Under the pieces are notes generated by a model. That model was not told the DNA's origin. It made no database searches and saw nothing but the letters and a program-made list of their open reading frames with translations. Positions 1-8,906 of a stretch of 64,000 nt of DNA are shown here, in pieces. This DNA is from Sulfitobacter aestuariivivens (GTDB taxonomy: Bacteria > Pseudomonadota > Alphaproteobacteria > Rhodobacterales > Rhodobacteraceae), in contig NZ_JACTAG010000001.1 in NCBI RefSeq assembly GCF_014763045.1, positions 496,001 to 560,000 of the forward strand, written 5' to 3'. The stretch's first letter is position 1. The number at the start of each line of letters is the position of its first letter. A program made the translations under genes and the position numbers.

Positions 1-551
1 CGCGAAAAACGGGGGACCGCGTGTTGATCATGGCGACATCCACGGGCGGTACTCTGGCAGCGGCGGCGGCGGTGGATGACGCGTTAATGCAAGACGTTGC
101 GGGGATCGTGATGATTTCGCCCAATTTCGGGATCAAGAACCCGATGTCACCGCTTTTGACGTGGCCTGCGGCGCGCTATTGGCTGCCGCAACTTGCGGGC
201 GACACCCGCAGCTTTACCCCTCAGAATGAAGAACATGGGAGGTACTGGACAACGTCTTACCCCAGCGTTGCAACTTTACCGATGGGGGCACTGGTCAAGG
301 CTGTGCGGGCATTGGATCTGGGGCAGGCAAAAGTACCGGCGCTGTTCATCTTTTCGCGTAAAGACACCGTGGTCCGCCCGCAGATGACCCGCGAGACAGC
401 AGAAGAATGGGGCGGGCCAAGCCAGATCGTGAATCCCAAGCTGACGGATCGGGACGACCCGGATGCGCACGTCATTGCGGGCGATATCCTGTCTCCAAGC
501 CAGAACGGGCCCACGACAAACGCCATCGTTACCTGGGCGCGAGGGCTTTGA
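1..551 (+). CDS. alpha/beta hydrolase, C-terminal part
   Basis: The reading frame is open from the first bases of the window, so the true start lies upstream and only about 183 residues are seen. Close to the left edge is a nucleophile elbow of the form MATSTGG (serine in T-S-T-G-G), typical of alpha/beta hydrolases. The later segment ALFIFSRKDTVV fits the strand carrying the acid residue, and DPDAHVIAGD fits the loop carrying the catalytic histidine. The substrate cannot be told. The stop codon overlaps the start of the next gene by one base (TGATG), so the two are probably translationally coupled. Confidence 0.8.
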   Translation, partial: RKTGDRVLIMATSTGGTLAAAAAVDDALMQDVAGIVMISPNFGIKNPMSPLLTWPAARYWLPQLAGDTRSFTPQNEEHGRYWTTSYPSVATLPMGALVKAVRALDLGQAKVPALFIFSRKDTVVRPQMTRETAEEWGGPSQIVNPKLTDRDDPDAHVIAGDILSPSQNGPTTNAIVTWARGL

Positions 552-976
552 TGGATCAGCGGGTAACGCTCATCACTCTGGGTGCGCATGATCCCCAAAG
601 GCTTGCGGAATTCTATGATGCATTGGGCTGGCAGCGGGTCGATACCCCTGACGGAGTTATTGCCTATGATCTGATCGGCCAGTGTCTGGGGATCTATCCG
701 CTGGACAAGCTGGCAGAGGATATCGGCGTTGCGCCCGATACGCTTGGCCACGGGGCCGCAACGTTTTCTTACAATGTCTCGGCAAAAGAGGATGTGTCTG
801 CGGTCATGGATGGCGCCGAGGCGGCAGGTGGGCGCATCCTGAAAGCCCCGCATGACATCTTCTGGGGCGGGCATATCGGCTGTTTTGCGGACCCCGAGGG
901 TCATATCTGGGAAGTTGCGCACAATCCGTTCTCGCCCCTTGGTCCCGATGGTGCCTTCCGCTGGAATGGCTACTGA
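551..976 (+). CDS. VOC family (glyoxalase/bleomycin-resistance fold) protein
   Basis: A 141-residue protein beginning MDQRVTLITLGAHD, with the typical VOC pattern: an N-terminal beta strand, then RLAEFYDALGW, and the C-terminal signature CFADPEGHIWEVAHNPF, where the glutamate is the usual metal ligand. The start at 551 is preferred over in-frame starts further upstream because those lie inside the preceding gene, and TGATG coupling is seen at both ends. Members of this superfamily include lyases, dioxygenases and resistance proteins, so the reaction is not predicted. It sits between a hydrolase and an M15-like protein. Confidence 0.85.
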   Translation: MDQRVTLITLGAHDPQRLAEFYDALGWQRVDTPDGVIAYDLIGQCLGIYPLDKLAEDIGVAPDTLGHGAATFSYNVSAKEDVSAVMDGAEAAGGRILKAPHDIFWGGHIGCFADPEGHIWEVAHNPFSPLGPDGAFRWNGY

Positions 977-1608
977 TGCGCAAACCTGCCAGCATGTGGT
1001 CGCTGGAAACATTCGGGCGGCAACGGCTGTCCAAACATTTCTTCATGCGCGATTTCATGTATTCGGAAATCAACGGTTTTCACGGCGTGCCAAATGTGCC
1101 CGAGACCCCCGATCTGGTGCTGGAAAACGGGCGTGCTTTCTGCACGGAACTCCTCGACCCGCTTGAAGAAACCTTTGGCCGGGTCGCCGTGCGGTCTGGC
1201 TACCGGGCGCCCGATCTCAACCGTTATGGCAATGAAAACAAGCTGAACTGCGCGCGCAACGGCAATCCTCTGGAATGCCATATCTGGGACCGTGCGGCAG
1301 GCGCTGAGGCAATTGCGGGCGCATCTATTGTCATCCCATGGTTCGCGGACCGCTATGCAGACGGGCGGGACTGGCGAGATCTGGCATGGTGGATACATGA
1401 TCATCTGCCCTATTCGGACATCTGGTTTTTTCCAAAGCTTGCGGCGTTCAACCTTGTCTGGCGGGCGTCACCGCTGCGCACCATCTCAAGCTATATTGCG
1501 CCGCGTGGCACATTGCTGCGTACCGGGGTAGAACCTGATGTCCCGCTCTGCCAACGACAGGCATTGTACGCGGATTTCCCCCCCTTCCGCGGTATCCGCT
1601 ATCCCTGA
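976..1608 (+). CDS. conserved protein with weak similarity to M15-type peptidases
   Basis: A 210-residue protein with no obvious signal peptide. The central part, RSGYRAPDLNRYGNEN followed by CARNGNPLECHIWD, resembles the SGYRs...H..D core of D-Ala-D-Ala carboxypeptidases of family M15. A later WWIHDHLPYSDIWFF could hold the second histidine. The usual HxxGxAxD motif is not clean, so enzymatic activity is uncertain. It starts by TGATG overlap with the VOC gene and so belongs to the same transcription unit. A function in cell-wall turnover is only a possibility. Confidence 0.6.
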   Translation: MRKPASMWSLETFGRQRLSKHFFMRDFMYSEINGFHGVPNVPETPDLVLENGRAFCTELLDPLEETFGRVAVRSGYRAPDLNRYGNENKLNCARNGNPLECHIWDRAAGAEAIAGASIVIPWFADRYADGRDWRDLAWWIHDHLPYSDIWFFPKLAAFNLVWRASPLRTISSYIAPRGTLLRTGVEPDVPLCQRQALYADFPPFRGIRYP

Positions 1609-1710
1609 ATGTCGGTGCGTATTGCAGACGCTTGCGCGCGTGCTATAGACGGGGAAATCCACCGGACAGGGCAGGCATGAGACATCCCATGGACAGCAGG
1701 AATTCGGCGC

Positions 1711-2421
1711 ATGCATGAGCCCCTCGTCCTGCTGCCGGGCATGATGTGCGATGCGCGGCTGTTTGGCCCCCAGATCGCCGAGATGTCGGCTGATACCGCC
1801 GTGATGGCCGCCCCCATCACCCAAGGCGAGCGGATTGAAGAGATTGCCTCGGGCCTTCTGGATCTATTGCCAAAACGCTTTGCGGTTGCCGGATTGTCCA
1901 TGGGCGGCATCGTCGCGATGGAACTGCTGCGGCGGGCACCCGATCGCATCACGCGGCTGGCGCTGATGGACACCAACCCGTTGGCCGAAACGCCCGTTGT
2001 TGCTGCCAACCGCGAGCCGCAGATCGTCAAGGCGCGCTCAGGCAGGCTTCTTGAGGTGATGCGCGACGAGATGAAGCCGAACTACCTGGCACCCGGGCCG
2101 CAAAGGTCCGATGTGCTGGATCTGGTCATGGATATGGCCGAAACGCTGGGGCCAGAGGTTTTCATCCGGCAATCGCGTGCCTTGCAACGGCGGCGGGACC
2201 AGCAGGCGGTGCTGCGAAAATGCAAAGCGCCCACCTTGATTTTGTGCGGGGCACATGACCAGCTGTGCCCGGTCAAACGGCACACGTTCATGGCAGAGCT
2301 GATCCCCAACGCCGAGCTTGTGGTGCTAAAAGATGCAGGCCACCTTCCTACATTGGAACAACCTGCCCAGACCACTGCCGCGCTGCGCAACTGGATGCAA
2401 CAGCCGCTGGTCTTGCGCTAG
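1711..2421 (+). CDS. alpha/beta fold hydrolase
   Basis: A 236-residue cytoplasmic alpha/beta hydrolase. Visible landmarks are LVLLPGMMCD (oxyanion-hole strand), the nucleophile elbow GLSMGG, LILCGAHDQLCP holding the acid, and KDAGHLPTLEQP holding the catalytic histidine. The length is that of small esterases or BioH/MhpC-like enzymes. An AGGA sequence about nine bases before the ATG supports the start. About 100 bases separate it from the preceding cluster, so it may have its own promoter. The substrate is unknown. Confidence 0.85.
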   Translation: MHEPLVLLPGMMCDARLFGPQIAEMSADTAVMAAPITQGERIEEIASGLLDLLPKRFAVAGLSMGGIVAMELLRRAPDRITRLALMDTNPLAETPVVAANREPQIVKARSGRLLEVMRDEMKPNYLAPGPQRSDVLDLVMDMAETLGPEVFIRQSRALQRRRDQQAVLRKCKAPTLILCGAHDQLCPVKRHTFMAELIPNAELVVLKDAGHLPTLEQPAQTTAALRNWMQQPLVLR

Positions 2422-2423
2422 GC

Positions 2424-2996
2424 TCACGCGTTCAGCAGTTCACTGCGCCGTGATTTCGGAAGTACCTCAATGGTCGCGACCGGCTGGCCAGACGCAGCAT
2501 CGAACAGAGGCGTCTGTTTCCACCGACCCGTGATTCGCCCCATCGCTATTCGCTGTGCGGCACCCCATATGAAGGTCATCAGCCCTTCGTGCTTGGTCTT
2601 GCCATTTTTGGCCAGCTTGAACGCATGCCCGGCCACCGGTCCAACAACATCAACACTGTCAAACCCTGTGGCCCGGACCCCGACGAAAGCGGTGCGCGGA
2701 TTGCGCGGTGTCGTGAACAGCGGGGCACCACAACAAGAGGCGTACCACCGCAACAAGTTATTTGGGCCAAAAGAAAATACCGCCAGATGATCCGCGCCCT
2801 TGGTTATCTTCAGCCGATGGGGCGAAATCTGGAAAATATGCACGCCATCTTCACCCGGGTCTGGCGCGCCGCACTGCAATTCACCCGCGCGGCAGGACCG
2901 GCAGTGGCAGACGGCATGGGTTCCCATTGATGGGGTGAAATCCGTCAGGTGGCCTTCGATCTTGCCACAAGTGCAGCGCAGAGGAAGGTCCGCCAC
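2424..2996 (-). CDS. DUF6151 / GFA-superfamily zinc protein
   Basis: A 190-residue protein with an N-terminal CTCGK motif and a CHCRSCR motif about 22 residues later, then a third cysteine cluster, YASCCGAPLF. This is the zinc-binding layout of the glutathione-dependent formaldehyde-activating (GFA) superfamily, here in the longer DUF6151 form. Its stop is two bases from that of the convergent hydrolase. Its start lies next to the stop of phaZ on the same strand, so it may be read through from phaZ. No reaction can be assigned. Confidence 0.75.
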   Translation of the reverse strand: MADLPLRCTCGKIEGHLTDFTPSMGTHAVCHCRSCRAGELQCGAPDPGEDGVHIFQISPHRLKITKGADHLAVFSFGPNNLLRWYASCCGAPLFTTPRNPRTAFVGVRATGFDSVDVVGPVAGHAFKLAKNGKTKHEGLMTFIWGAAQRIAMGRITGRWKQTPLFDAASGQPVATIEVLPKSRRSELLNA

Positions 2997-2998
2997 CC

Positions 2999-4297
2999 TC
3001 AGACCGCGACGTTGTAGTTTGCCGGATCAGGCTGATGTGGTCCGCGTTTACGATGCGGCTTTTTGCCCGGCGTGTTGGCGTCGATGAAATCCAGCACAAG
3101 CGGCCTGATGTTGTTGCGCCAGCTGCGGCCCGCAAAAATGCCGTAGTGTCCGGCGCCTTCTTCCAGATGACTGGCCTTCTTGCTGTCAGGCAAGCCTGTC
3201 AGCAGATCGAGCGCTGCCACGCACTGACCGGGGGCGGAGATATCATCGTTCGAGCCCTCGACCGTCTTGACGGCAACCGTTGTGATCTTGCCGATATCGA
3301 CGTGACGGCCACCAACGACAAAGGCGTTTTTGGCGATCTCACCGTTCTTGAAGATGCGTTCCACCGTGGACAGATAAAACTCTGCCGTCATGTCCATGAC
3401 AGCGAGGTATTCGTCGTAGAACTTGTTGTGCTTGTCATGCTCGTGCGCTTCGCCTTGGGCGACGCGCGTGATCTGGTTCTGAAACGCTTCTGTATGGGTC
3501 TCGCTGTTCATCGAAATGAATGACGCCAGCTGCAGCAGACCGGGATAAACCATGCGGCCCACGCCTGCGTATTTGAAGCCGACACGCTGGATCATCATTT
3601 CTTCGAGCTGGCCCATGGTGACACGGCGGCCAAAGTCGGTGACCTCGGTCGGTGTGGCATCGGGGTCAATCGGCCCGCCAATCAGCGTAAGTGAGCGCGG
3701 CTGCGCCTTCGGGTCTTCCTCTGCCAGGTATGCCGTTGCCGCCAGGGTCAGCGGCGCAGGCTGACAAACAGCGATGACATGCGTTTCCGGCCCCAGGTGC
3801 TTCATGAAGTCGACAAGATACAGCGTATAGTCTTCGACATCGAACTTGCCTGCGCTGACCGGAATGTCGCGCGCGTTATGCCAATCGGTAACGTAAAGGT
3901 CACAATCCGGCAGCAGCGAGATCACGGTCGATCTCAGCAAGGTGGCATAGTGGCCGGACATCGGGGCAACCAGCAAGACCTTGCGCTTGGGTTCGGTTCG
4001 TCCCTGAACCTTGAAGTGGATCAGATCGCCAAAATCACGCGCGATTTCCTTTTCCACGCTGACCAGCCGGTCCTGACCGTTGGACCCGACAAATGGCGGG
4101 ATGTTCCAGTCCGGTTTCATGACCATGCGGCTGAACGTGCGCTCTGTGACTTCGCCCCAAGCGGCCAGCCATTGCATCGCAGGGTTTGGAAACATCGCAA
4201 AGGCCGGGTAGGATGCCATTGCAAGTGCTGATGCGCCAAGGAACTGATTGGTGTTCCTGATGGTTTCCATCATGTCGTATGTTGCCATATAGCGCAT
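2999..4297 (-). CDS. phaZ: intracellular polyhydroxyalkanoate depolymerase
   Basis: A 432-residue cytoplasmic enzyme that hydrolyses stored polyhydroxyalkanoate granules. The nucleophile region reads HVIAVCQPAP, with cysteine 178 in place of serine, as is known for intracellular PHB depolymerases of the Ralstonia PhaZ1 type. The C-terminal EEGAGHYGIFAG provides the histidine. The frame stays open for 72 further residues upstream, but those overlap phaC. MRYMATYDMMET is the family-like N-terminus and has a GGAGA ribosome site just before it, so the start is placed at 4297. It diverges from phaC across about 106 bases. Confidence 0.93.
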   Translation of the reverse strand: MRYMATYDMMETIRNTNQFLGASALAMASYPAFAMFPNPAMQWLAAWGEVTERTFSRMVMKPDWNIPPFVGSNGQDRLVSVEKEIARDFGDLIHFKVQGRTEPKRKVLLVAPMSGHYATLLRSTVISLLPDCDLYVTDWHNARDIPVSAGKFDVEDYTLYLVDFMKHLGPETHVIAVCQPAPLTLAATAYLAEEDPKAQPRSLTLIGGPIDPDATPTEVTDFGRRVTMGQLEEMMIQRVGFKYAGVGRMVYPGLLQLASFISMNSETHTEAFQNQITRVAQGEAHEHDKHNKFYDEYLAVMDMTAEFYLSTVERIFKNGEIAKNAFVVGGRHVDIGKITTVAVKTVEGSNDDISAPGQCVAALDLLTGLPDSKKASHLEEGAGHYGIFAGRSWRNNIRPLVLDFIDANTPGKKPHRKRGPHQPDPANYNVAV

Positions 4298-4403
4298 CGC
4301 GAGGGTCTCCTGTATGGGCCCGATTGCCGGGTTGATTGCCGCTCCTCCCCCGAGTGTGGGCGGCATTATGCTGCAGGTGCGAAGATAGAAGGTAAAAGTT
4401 AAG
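4298..4403. promoter_or_regulatory. phaZ-phaC divergent intergenic region with imperfect PhaR-like site
   Basis: This 106-base gap must hold the promoters of both phaZ (leftward) and phaC (rightward). Bases 4371-4381 read CTGCAGGTGCG. This resembles the CTGC-N3-GCAG sites seen before phaP and phaR but keeps only the first half-site. PhaR repression of PHA genes is established in related bacteria; binding here is inference. Confidence 0.4.
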
Positions 4404-6209
4404 ATGACAACTGAATCTGCCGAAAGTGACGTGCCGACCGAGGCTTCAATGTCCCGAATGGCTGAGAATATGAAGAAAGTTGAGCAGCTGACCCAACGTC
4501 TCACGCAGGTCATGACGAACCGCCAAACCCACCATCAAGCGCTGGATGGGCCGAATCAGGAACTATTTACCAAGGCTGCAAATGCCTATTGGACTGACGC
4601 GATCAATAACCCCGCCAAGCTGATGGAGCAGCAGATGGGTTATTGGACAAAGACGCTGGGCCAATTTGTCGAATTGCAAAAGACAATGGCGCAGGCCGGG
4701 GCAGAGGCCTCTGCCGATCGCAAGGTCACGGATCGGCGATTTGCCAATCCGATGTGGGAAACGCACCCCTATTTCAGCTTTGTCAGACAGCAATACCTGA
4801 TCAATGCCGAGACGCTGACCGAAGCGGTCGAGGGCGTCGAAGACATGGACCCGAAAGAGAAAGACCGCCTTAAATACTTCAGCCAGCAGATAATCGACCT
4901 GATGAGCCCAACAAATTTTCTGGCGACAAATCCCGACGCGCTGGAACGCGCGGTTCAGACCGAAGGTGAAAGCCTGATCAAGGGGCTGGAAAACCTCATC
5001 AAGGACCTTGAGGCGAACAATGGCGAACTGATCGTCAAACTGGCCGATGAAGATGCCTTTGAGCTGGGCCGCAACATAGCCACAAGCCCCGGCAAAGTGG
5101 TCTTTCGCAACAAGATGTTCGAGCTTATCCAATATACGCCCAGCACCGAAAAGGTGCATGCAACACCGGTTTTAATCTTTCCGCCCTGGATCAACAAATT
5201 CTACATCCTTGATCTCAAGGCCCAGAACAGCCTTGTGAAGTACATCGTCGATCAGGGCTACACACTGTTTATGGTTTCCTGGGTCAATCCAGATGGTGCC
5301 TTTCATGACGTCGGCATGGAAGATTACGTCGAGGACGGATACTTGGCCGCGATCAGCGAGGTAAAGGAAATCACAGGCGAAAAGCAGATCAATGCTGTGG
5401 GCTACTGCATCGCCGGCACAACGCTTTCGATGACACTGTCGCTGCTCAAGCAAAGGGGTGACAAGTCGCTAAAGTCCGCGACCTTTTTCACAGCCCTCAC
5501 TGATTTTTCGGACCAGGGAGAGTTTCGCCCGTTCCTGACGGATGATTTCATTGACGGGATCGAGGCTGAGACAAAGGATAAAGGCGTCCTGCCATCTGTG
5601 ATCATGGCGCGCACGTTTTCATTCCTGCGGTCCAATGATCTGGTCTATGGACCTGCCGTCAAAAGCTACATGATGGGCGAAACCCCACCGGCCTTTGATC
5701 TGCTCTACTGGAATGGCGACGGGGCCAACCTGCCTGCGAAAATGGCGATGCAGTACCTGCGTGGCCTATGCCAGCGCAATGAACTGGCGGATGGCGGGTT
5801 CGATCTGATGGGACATCATCTTGAGCTGGACGACATTGACGTGCCGCTTTGTGCCATCGCGTGCGAGACCGATCACATCGCTCCTTGGAAGGACAGCTAC
5901 CGCGGGATCCAGATGATGGGATCCAAAGACAAGACCTTTATAATGACCCAGTCGGGCCATATCGCAGGCATCGTGAACCCGCCCAGCAAGAAGAAGTATG
6001 GCCACTACACCAACGATGATCTGAAACTGGGCTACAAGGAATGGCTGAAGAGCGCTGATTTTCACGAAGGATCGTGGTGGCCGCGTTGGGAAAAGTGGCT
6101 GAAAAAGCGATCGGGCAAGAAGATCGATGCGCGATTCCCCGGTGATGACGGTCGGAAAATGCTGGGCGATGCCCCCGGTGACTACGTCGCAAAGAAAGCA
6201 AAGCTCTGA
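4404..6209 (+). CDS. phaC: class I polyhydroxyalkanoate synthase
   Basis: A 601-residue class I PHA synthase that polymerises (R)-3-hydroxyacyl-CoA into storage polyester. The lipase-like box reads GYCIAGTT with Cys335 as nucleophile. The acid lies in CETDHIAPW (Asp490) and the general-base histidine in QSGHIAGIVNPP (His519). The N-terminal 200 residues form the poorly conserved domain common to class I enzymes. The length matches the family. It is followed by phaP after 142 bases that contain PhaR-like sites, and the locus has the phaZ/phaC-phaP-phaR order common in Rhodobacteraceae. Confidence 0.96.
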   Translation: MTTESAESDVPTEASMSRMAENMKKVEQLTQRLTQVMTNRQTHHQALDGPNQELFTKAANAYWTDAINNPAKLMEQQMGYWTKTLGQFVELQKTMAQAGAEASADRKVTDRRFANPMWETHPYFSFVRQQYLINAETLTEAVEGVEDMDPKEKDRLKYFSQQIIDLMSPTNFLATNPDALERAVQTEGESLIKGLENLIKDLEANNGELIVKLADEDAFELGRNIATSPGKVVFRNKMFELIQYTPSTEKVHATPVLIFPPWINKFYILDLKAQNSLVKYIVDQGYTLFMVSWVNPDGAFHDVGMEDYVEDGYLAAISEVKEITGEKQINAVGYCIAGTTLSMTLSLLKQRGDKSLKSATFFTALTDFSDQGEFRPFLTDDFIDGIEAETKDKGVLPSVIMARTFSFLRSNDLVYGPAVKSYMMGETPPAFDLLYWNGDGANLPAKMAMQYLRGLCQRNELADGGFDLMGHHLELDDIDVPLCAIACETDHIAPWKDSYRGIQMMGSKDKTFIMTQSGHIAGIVNPPSKKKYGHYTNDDLKLGYKEWLKSADFHEGSWWPRWEKWLKKRSGKKIDARFPGDDGRKMLGDAPGDYVAKKAKL

Positions 6210-6244
6210 TTTCTAAGGGGTTTCCCTAACGTCAATAATTTCTG

Positions 6245-6307
6245 CTGCAGCGCAGAAAAACTCTTGAAATGCCGCATTGCAGCATGTATATCCTTGTGCA
6301 GACGCAG
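6245..6307 (+). promoter_or_regulatory. candidate PhaR operators upstream of phaP
   Basis: Bases 6245-6255 form CTGC-AGC-GCAG, an inverted pair of half-sites with a 3-base spacer. Bases 6297-6307 read TGC-AGAC-GCAG, a second, looser copy. TGC-rich sites of this type are the known targets of PhaR in Paracoccus and Rhodobacter relatives. Their position 45-110 bases before the phasin start suits repression of phaP when no granule is present to titrate PhaR. Confidence 0.55.
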
Positions 6308-6351
6308 AAACGCGGGACGACCCGCAAGACACGCTTCAAAGGATAAAAGAC

Positions 6352-6795
6352 ATGGCCAAGACCGTAGACATGACCGCAATGTTCAAAGACGTAATGGGTT
6401 CGTTCCCCGTGGACACATCCGCGATGGAAGGCTCCTTCAAGACAGTTGCCACGCTGAACGAGAAACTCTCCGGCGTTGCGCTGAGCGCTGCAGAAAAATC
6501 CGCAGACATTTCCTCCAAGTGGACCAAAGACACCCTCGCCAAGCTGGCCGAGATGTCCAAAGCCAAGTCAGAGCCTGCTGACTACGCTAAGGCGATGACA
6601 GATTTCGCATCTGCAAACGCTGAAGCTGCAGCCGAGCATATGGCCGCCTACGCCGAAATCGCCAAGAAAGTACAGATGGACACCGTCGAGCTTCTTATGG
6701 CTGCCGGCAAAGACATGCAGGACGACGCAACTAAAGCCGTCAAGAAAGCATCTGACGACGTTCAGTCCGCTGCCAAGAAGGCAACAGCGAAGTAA
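6352..6795 (+). CDS. phaP: phasin, PHA granule-associated protein
   Basis: A 147-residue, Ala/Lys-rich, mainly helical protein of the phasin_2 type that coats PHA granules and limits their coalescence. It begins MAKTVDMTAMFKDVMG and ends in a lysine/alanine-rich amphipathic tail (VKKASDDVQSAAKKATAK). The frame is open 25 codons further upstream, but AAAGGAT lies just before 6352 and family members start here. A strong terminator follows at 6842-6878, so phaP is probably its own short transcript, which fits the high expression expected of phasins. Confidence 0.88.
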   Translation: MAKTVDMTAMFKDVMGSFPVDTSAMEGSFKTVATLNEKLSGVALSAAEKSADISSKWTKDTLAKLAEMSKAKSEPADYAKAMTDFASANAEAAAEHMAAYAEIAKKVQMDTVELLMAAGKDMQDDATKAVKKASDDVQSAAKKATAK

Positions 6796-6841
6796 TCACT
6801 GTATTTCTCACGTCCACTCCTCCCCGGATGGGTGAGAAAAG

Positions 6842-6878
6842 AATGGCAGGCCTGTTGTGGGCCTGCCATTTTTGTTTT
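6842..6878 (+). terminator. Rho-independent terminator after phaP
   Basis: An 11-bp perfect stem, AATGGCAGGCC (6842-6852) and GGCCTGCCATT (6860-6870), with a 7-base loop, followed by TTTGTTTT. This is the strongest intrinsic terminator in the window. It separates phaP from phaR. Confidence 0.85.
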
Positions 6879-7020
6879 CCAAATGTCTGACGCATGTCAG
6901 TCGCCCATTGGTTCCTTGGCTCATCCCAGGCCTGAGGAATGCACGGTCGCATTTGTACGTACCAGCCCTCTGAGATTGTCTGCTCATGGGTGCTTTCTTT
7001 TTGGCAACGCAGCGCCTAAG

Positions 7021-7031
7021 CTGCAATGCAG
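7021..7031 (+). promoter_or_regulatory. candidate PhaR operator upstream of phaR
   Basis: CTGC-AAT-GCAG is an exact inverted repeat with a 3-base spacer, the same geometry as the site at 6245-6255. It ends 24 bases before the phaR start codon, a position suited to autorepression. Confidence 0.6.
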
Positions 7032-7055
7032 CACGCACTTCTGGGGAGGACACCC

Positions 7056-7619
7056 GTGGCTGATGAACCAAAGCCCTTGTTGATCAAGCGCTATGCCTCG
7101 CGGCGGTTATATAATACAGAAACCAGCGATTATGTGACGCTGGAAGACATTTCTGGCTTCATCCGGGATGGCCGGGAAGTGCAGATTGTCGATCTGAAAT
7201 CCGGCGACGACCTGACCCGCCAGTACTTGCTGCAAATCATTGCTGAGCATGAAAGCCGCGGTGAATCGGTTTTGCCGGTCTCCGTGCTGAATGATCTGGT
7301 GCGCAGTTACATGTCTGGCAATGTCAGCGTGGTGCCACAGTTCTTGCAGACCTCTTTTGACATGCTGCGCGACGGACAGGCACGGGTGATGGAGAACATG
7401 AATGCCATGAACCCCATGGCCAAGATGCCCGGAATGAAGGTGATGCAAGCCCAGCAAGAAGCCTTCATGAAGGCGATGACGGGCGGCTGGGGCGGCGGCG
7501 GCGGTAAACAGGTGCAAGAACCCGCACAGGCAGATCCCGAACCCGAACAGAATGAAAATCTGGACGAGATCAAACAGCAACTCGCCGAATTGCAGGACAA
7601 GCTGTCCAAGCTAAAATAG
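7056..7619 (+). CDS. phaR: polyhydroxyalkanoate synthesis repressor
   Basis: A 187-residue transcriptional repressor that binds both DNA and PHA granules, so PHA genes are released when polymer forms. The N-terminal block IKRYASRRLYNTETSDYVTL is the signature of the PHA accumulation regulator DNA-binding domain. The C-terminus is a glycine run followed by an acidic, helical tail. The start is the GTG at 7056, because GGGGAGGA lies six bases before it and the extra upstream residues of the open frame are not family-like. The gene ends three bases from the convergent aminotransferase gene. Confidence 0.93.
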   Translation: MADEPKPLLIKRYASRRLYNTETSDYVTLEDISGFIRDGREVQIVDLKSGDDLTRQYLLQIIAEHESRGESVLPVSVLNDLVRSYMSGNVSVVPQFLQTSFDMLRDGQARVMENMNAMNPMAKMPGMKVMQAQQEAFMKAMTGGWGGGGGKQVQEPAQADPEPEQNENLDEIKQQLAELQDKLSKLK

Positions 7620-7622
7620 CGT

Positions 7623-8801
7623 TCAGGCTTCTGCGGGCTCTGTCACTGAATTCAACGCTTGCAGCAGCGCGGCTGCGATCTGATCACAGTCTGCAAGGCT
7701 CAGATGAACCGGCAGACGCACATCACAGGCCGACATCAACATGGCGCGTGTGCGGGGCAGTTCTGGCAGATCCGGAATGAACCGCCAGTTCCAGAAGGCC
7801 CGCGCATTATCCGTGCTTTGCCCAAAGACCTGAACCTTGACGCCGATCTGATCAGCCGCGGACCCAAAGGCGCGGATTTGCCCGTCATTGAGGCCCTTGA
7901 GATTGAACTGGATCGAATCTGGCGCGCGGACTTCGCCGGGCAAGGGCGCTGGCACGTCGATGTTCGGATGCGCTGCCAGCTGCTCTGCCAGGTGATCGTG
8001 ATTGCGTCTGCCATCACGTACACGGCGGTCCAGTTCCGGTAATTGCGGGCGGATCAGGGCGGCTGAAAGGTTGTTCATGCGCAAATTGTAAAGCGGCAGC
8101 TTGTTTTGGTGCTGTGCGAAGGCATCCTGCAACACCGGGTGCTTTTTCCAGTTATGCTCGTACGCGCCAGACATGATGATGGCGCGTGCCACCAGATCCG
8201 CATCGTCCGTGATCAGGATGCCACCTTCGCCTGCATTGACCATCTTGTAGGACTGAAACGAAAAACAGCCCACGCGGCCCAATGTACCGATCTTGCGACC
8301 GTTCCACAGCGTGCCCAGCGAATGCGCGGCGTCCTCAATGACCGGCAAACCTGCCGCGTCGCAAAGTGCCATGATCGCGTCCATGTCTGAGGTATGGCCC
8401 CGCATGTGGCTGACGATAACAGCATCGGCCTGGGTCAGCTTGGACTCGAAATCGGCCAGATCAATACGGTAGTTTTCCCCGACCTCGCACAGGATGGGTC
8501 TCATACCGGCGTGAACCACTGATGACGGGACGGCAGCAAAGGTGAATCCCGGGATCAGCACGCGCGCGTCTTTTGGCAGATCCAACGCCATCAGCGACAA
8601 AAACAGCGCAGCAGAACATGAAGAAACCGCCAGCGCGTAACGGCTGCCCATCCTTTCCGCAAACTCTGCCTCCAGAAGCGCTACAGGCGCATCCGCCGCG
8701 GCGGTATAGCGAAACAGATCACCGCTTTGCAGCATGCGCTCTATCTCTGCGCGGGCAGGGGCCGGTATCGGTTCAGCCTGATGGATATCGGGGAGCGTCA
8801 T
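7623..8801 (-). CDS. DegT/DnrJ/EryC1/StrS family PLP aminotransferase
   Basis: A 392-residue PLP enzyme of the sugar-aminotransferase type. Lys186 in FSFQSYKMVNAGEGG is the expected Schiff-base lysine, and EDAAHSLG carries the aspartate that pairs with the PLP nitrogen. The start at ATG 8801 is chosen over the GTG at 8810 because AAGGTGA lies at the right distance before 8801 and overlaps the GTG itself. Family members aminate nucleotide-linked keto-sugars, but no sugar-pathway genes lie nearby, so the substrate is open. Confidence 0.85.
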   Translation of the reverse strand: MTLPDIHQAEPIPAPARAEIERMLQSGDLFRYTAAADAPVALLEAEFAERMGSRYALAVSSCSAALFLSLMALDLPKDARVLIPGFTFAAVPSSVVHAGMRPILCEVGENYRIDLADFESKLTQADAVIVSHMRGHTSDMDAIMALCDAAGLPVIEDAAHSLGTLWNGRKIGTLGRVGCFSFQSYKMVNAGEGGILITDDADLVARAIIMSGAYEHNWKKHPVLQDAFAQHQNKLPLYNLRMNNLSAALIRPQLPELDRRVRDGRRNHDHLAEQLAAHPNIDVPAPLPGEVRAPDSIQFNLKGLNDGQIRAFGSAADQIGVKVQVFGQSTDNARAFWNWRFIPDLPELPRTRAMLMSACDVRLPVHLSLADCDQIAAALLQALNSVTEPAEA

Positions 8802-8906
8802 CGGGGTCACCTTTCTGAGCCAAACGATAGAACAATCATACGGGAACGGGCGGCGGCCACCAAGCCCCCATCGCCCCAGCAGCGCATGACCTTGCGCGAT
8901 CAGCGG

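Noticed and set aside
257..1012. 251-codon minus-strand frame over the first genes
   Set aside because: Antisense to the hydrolase and VOC genes; no family resemblance.
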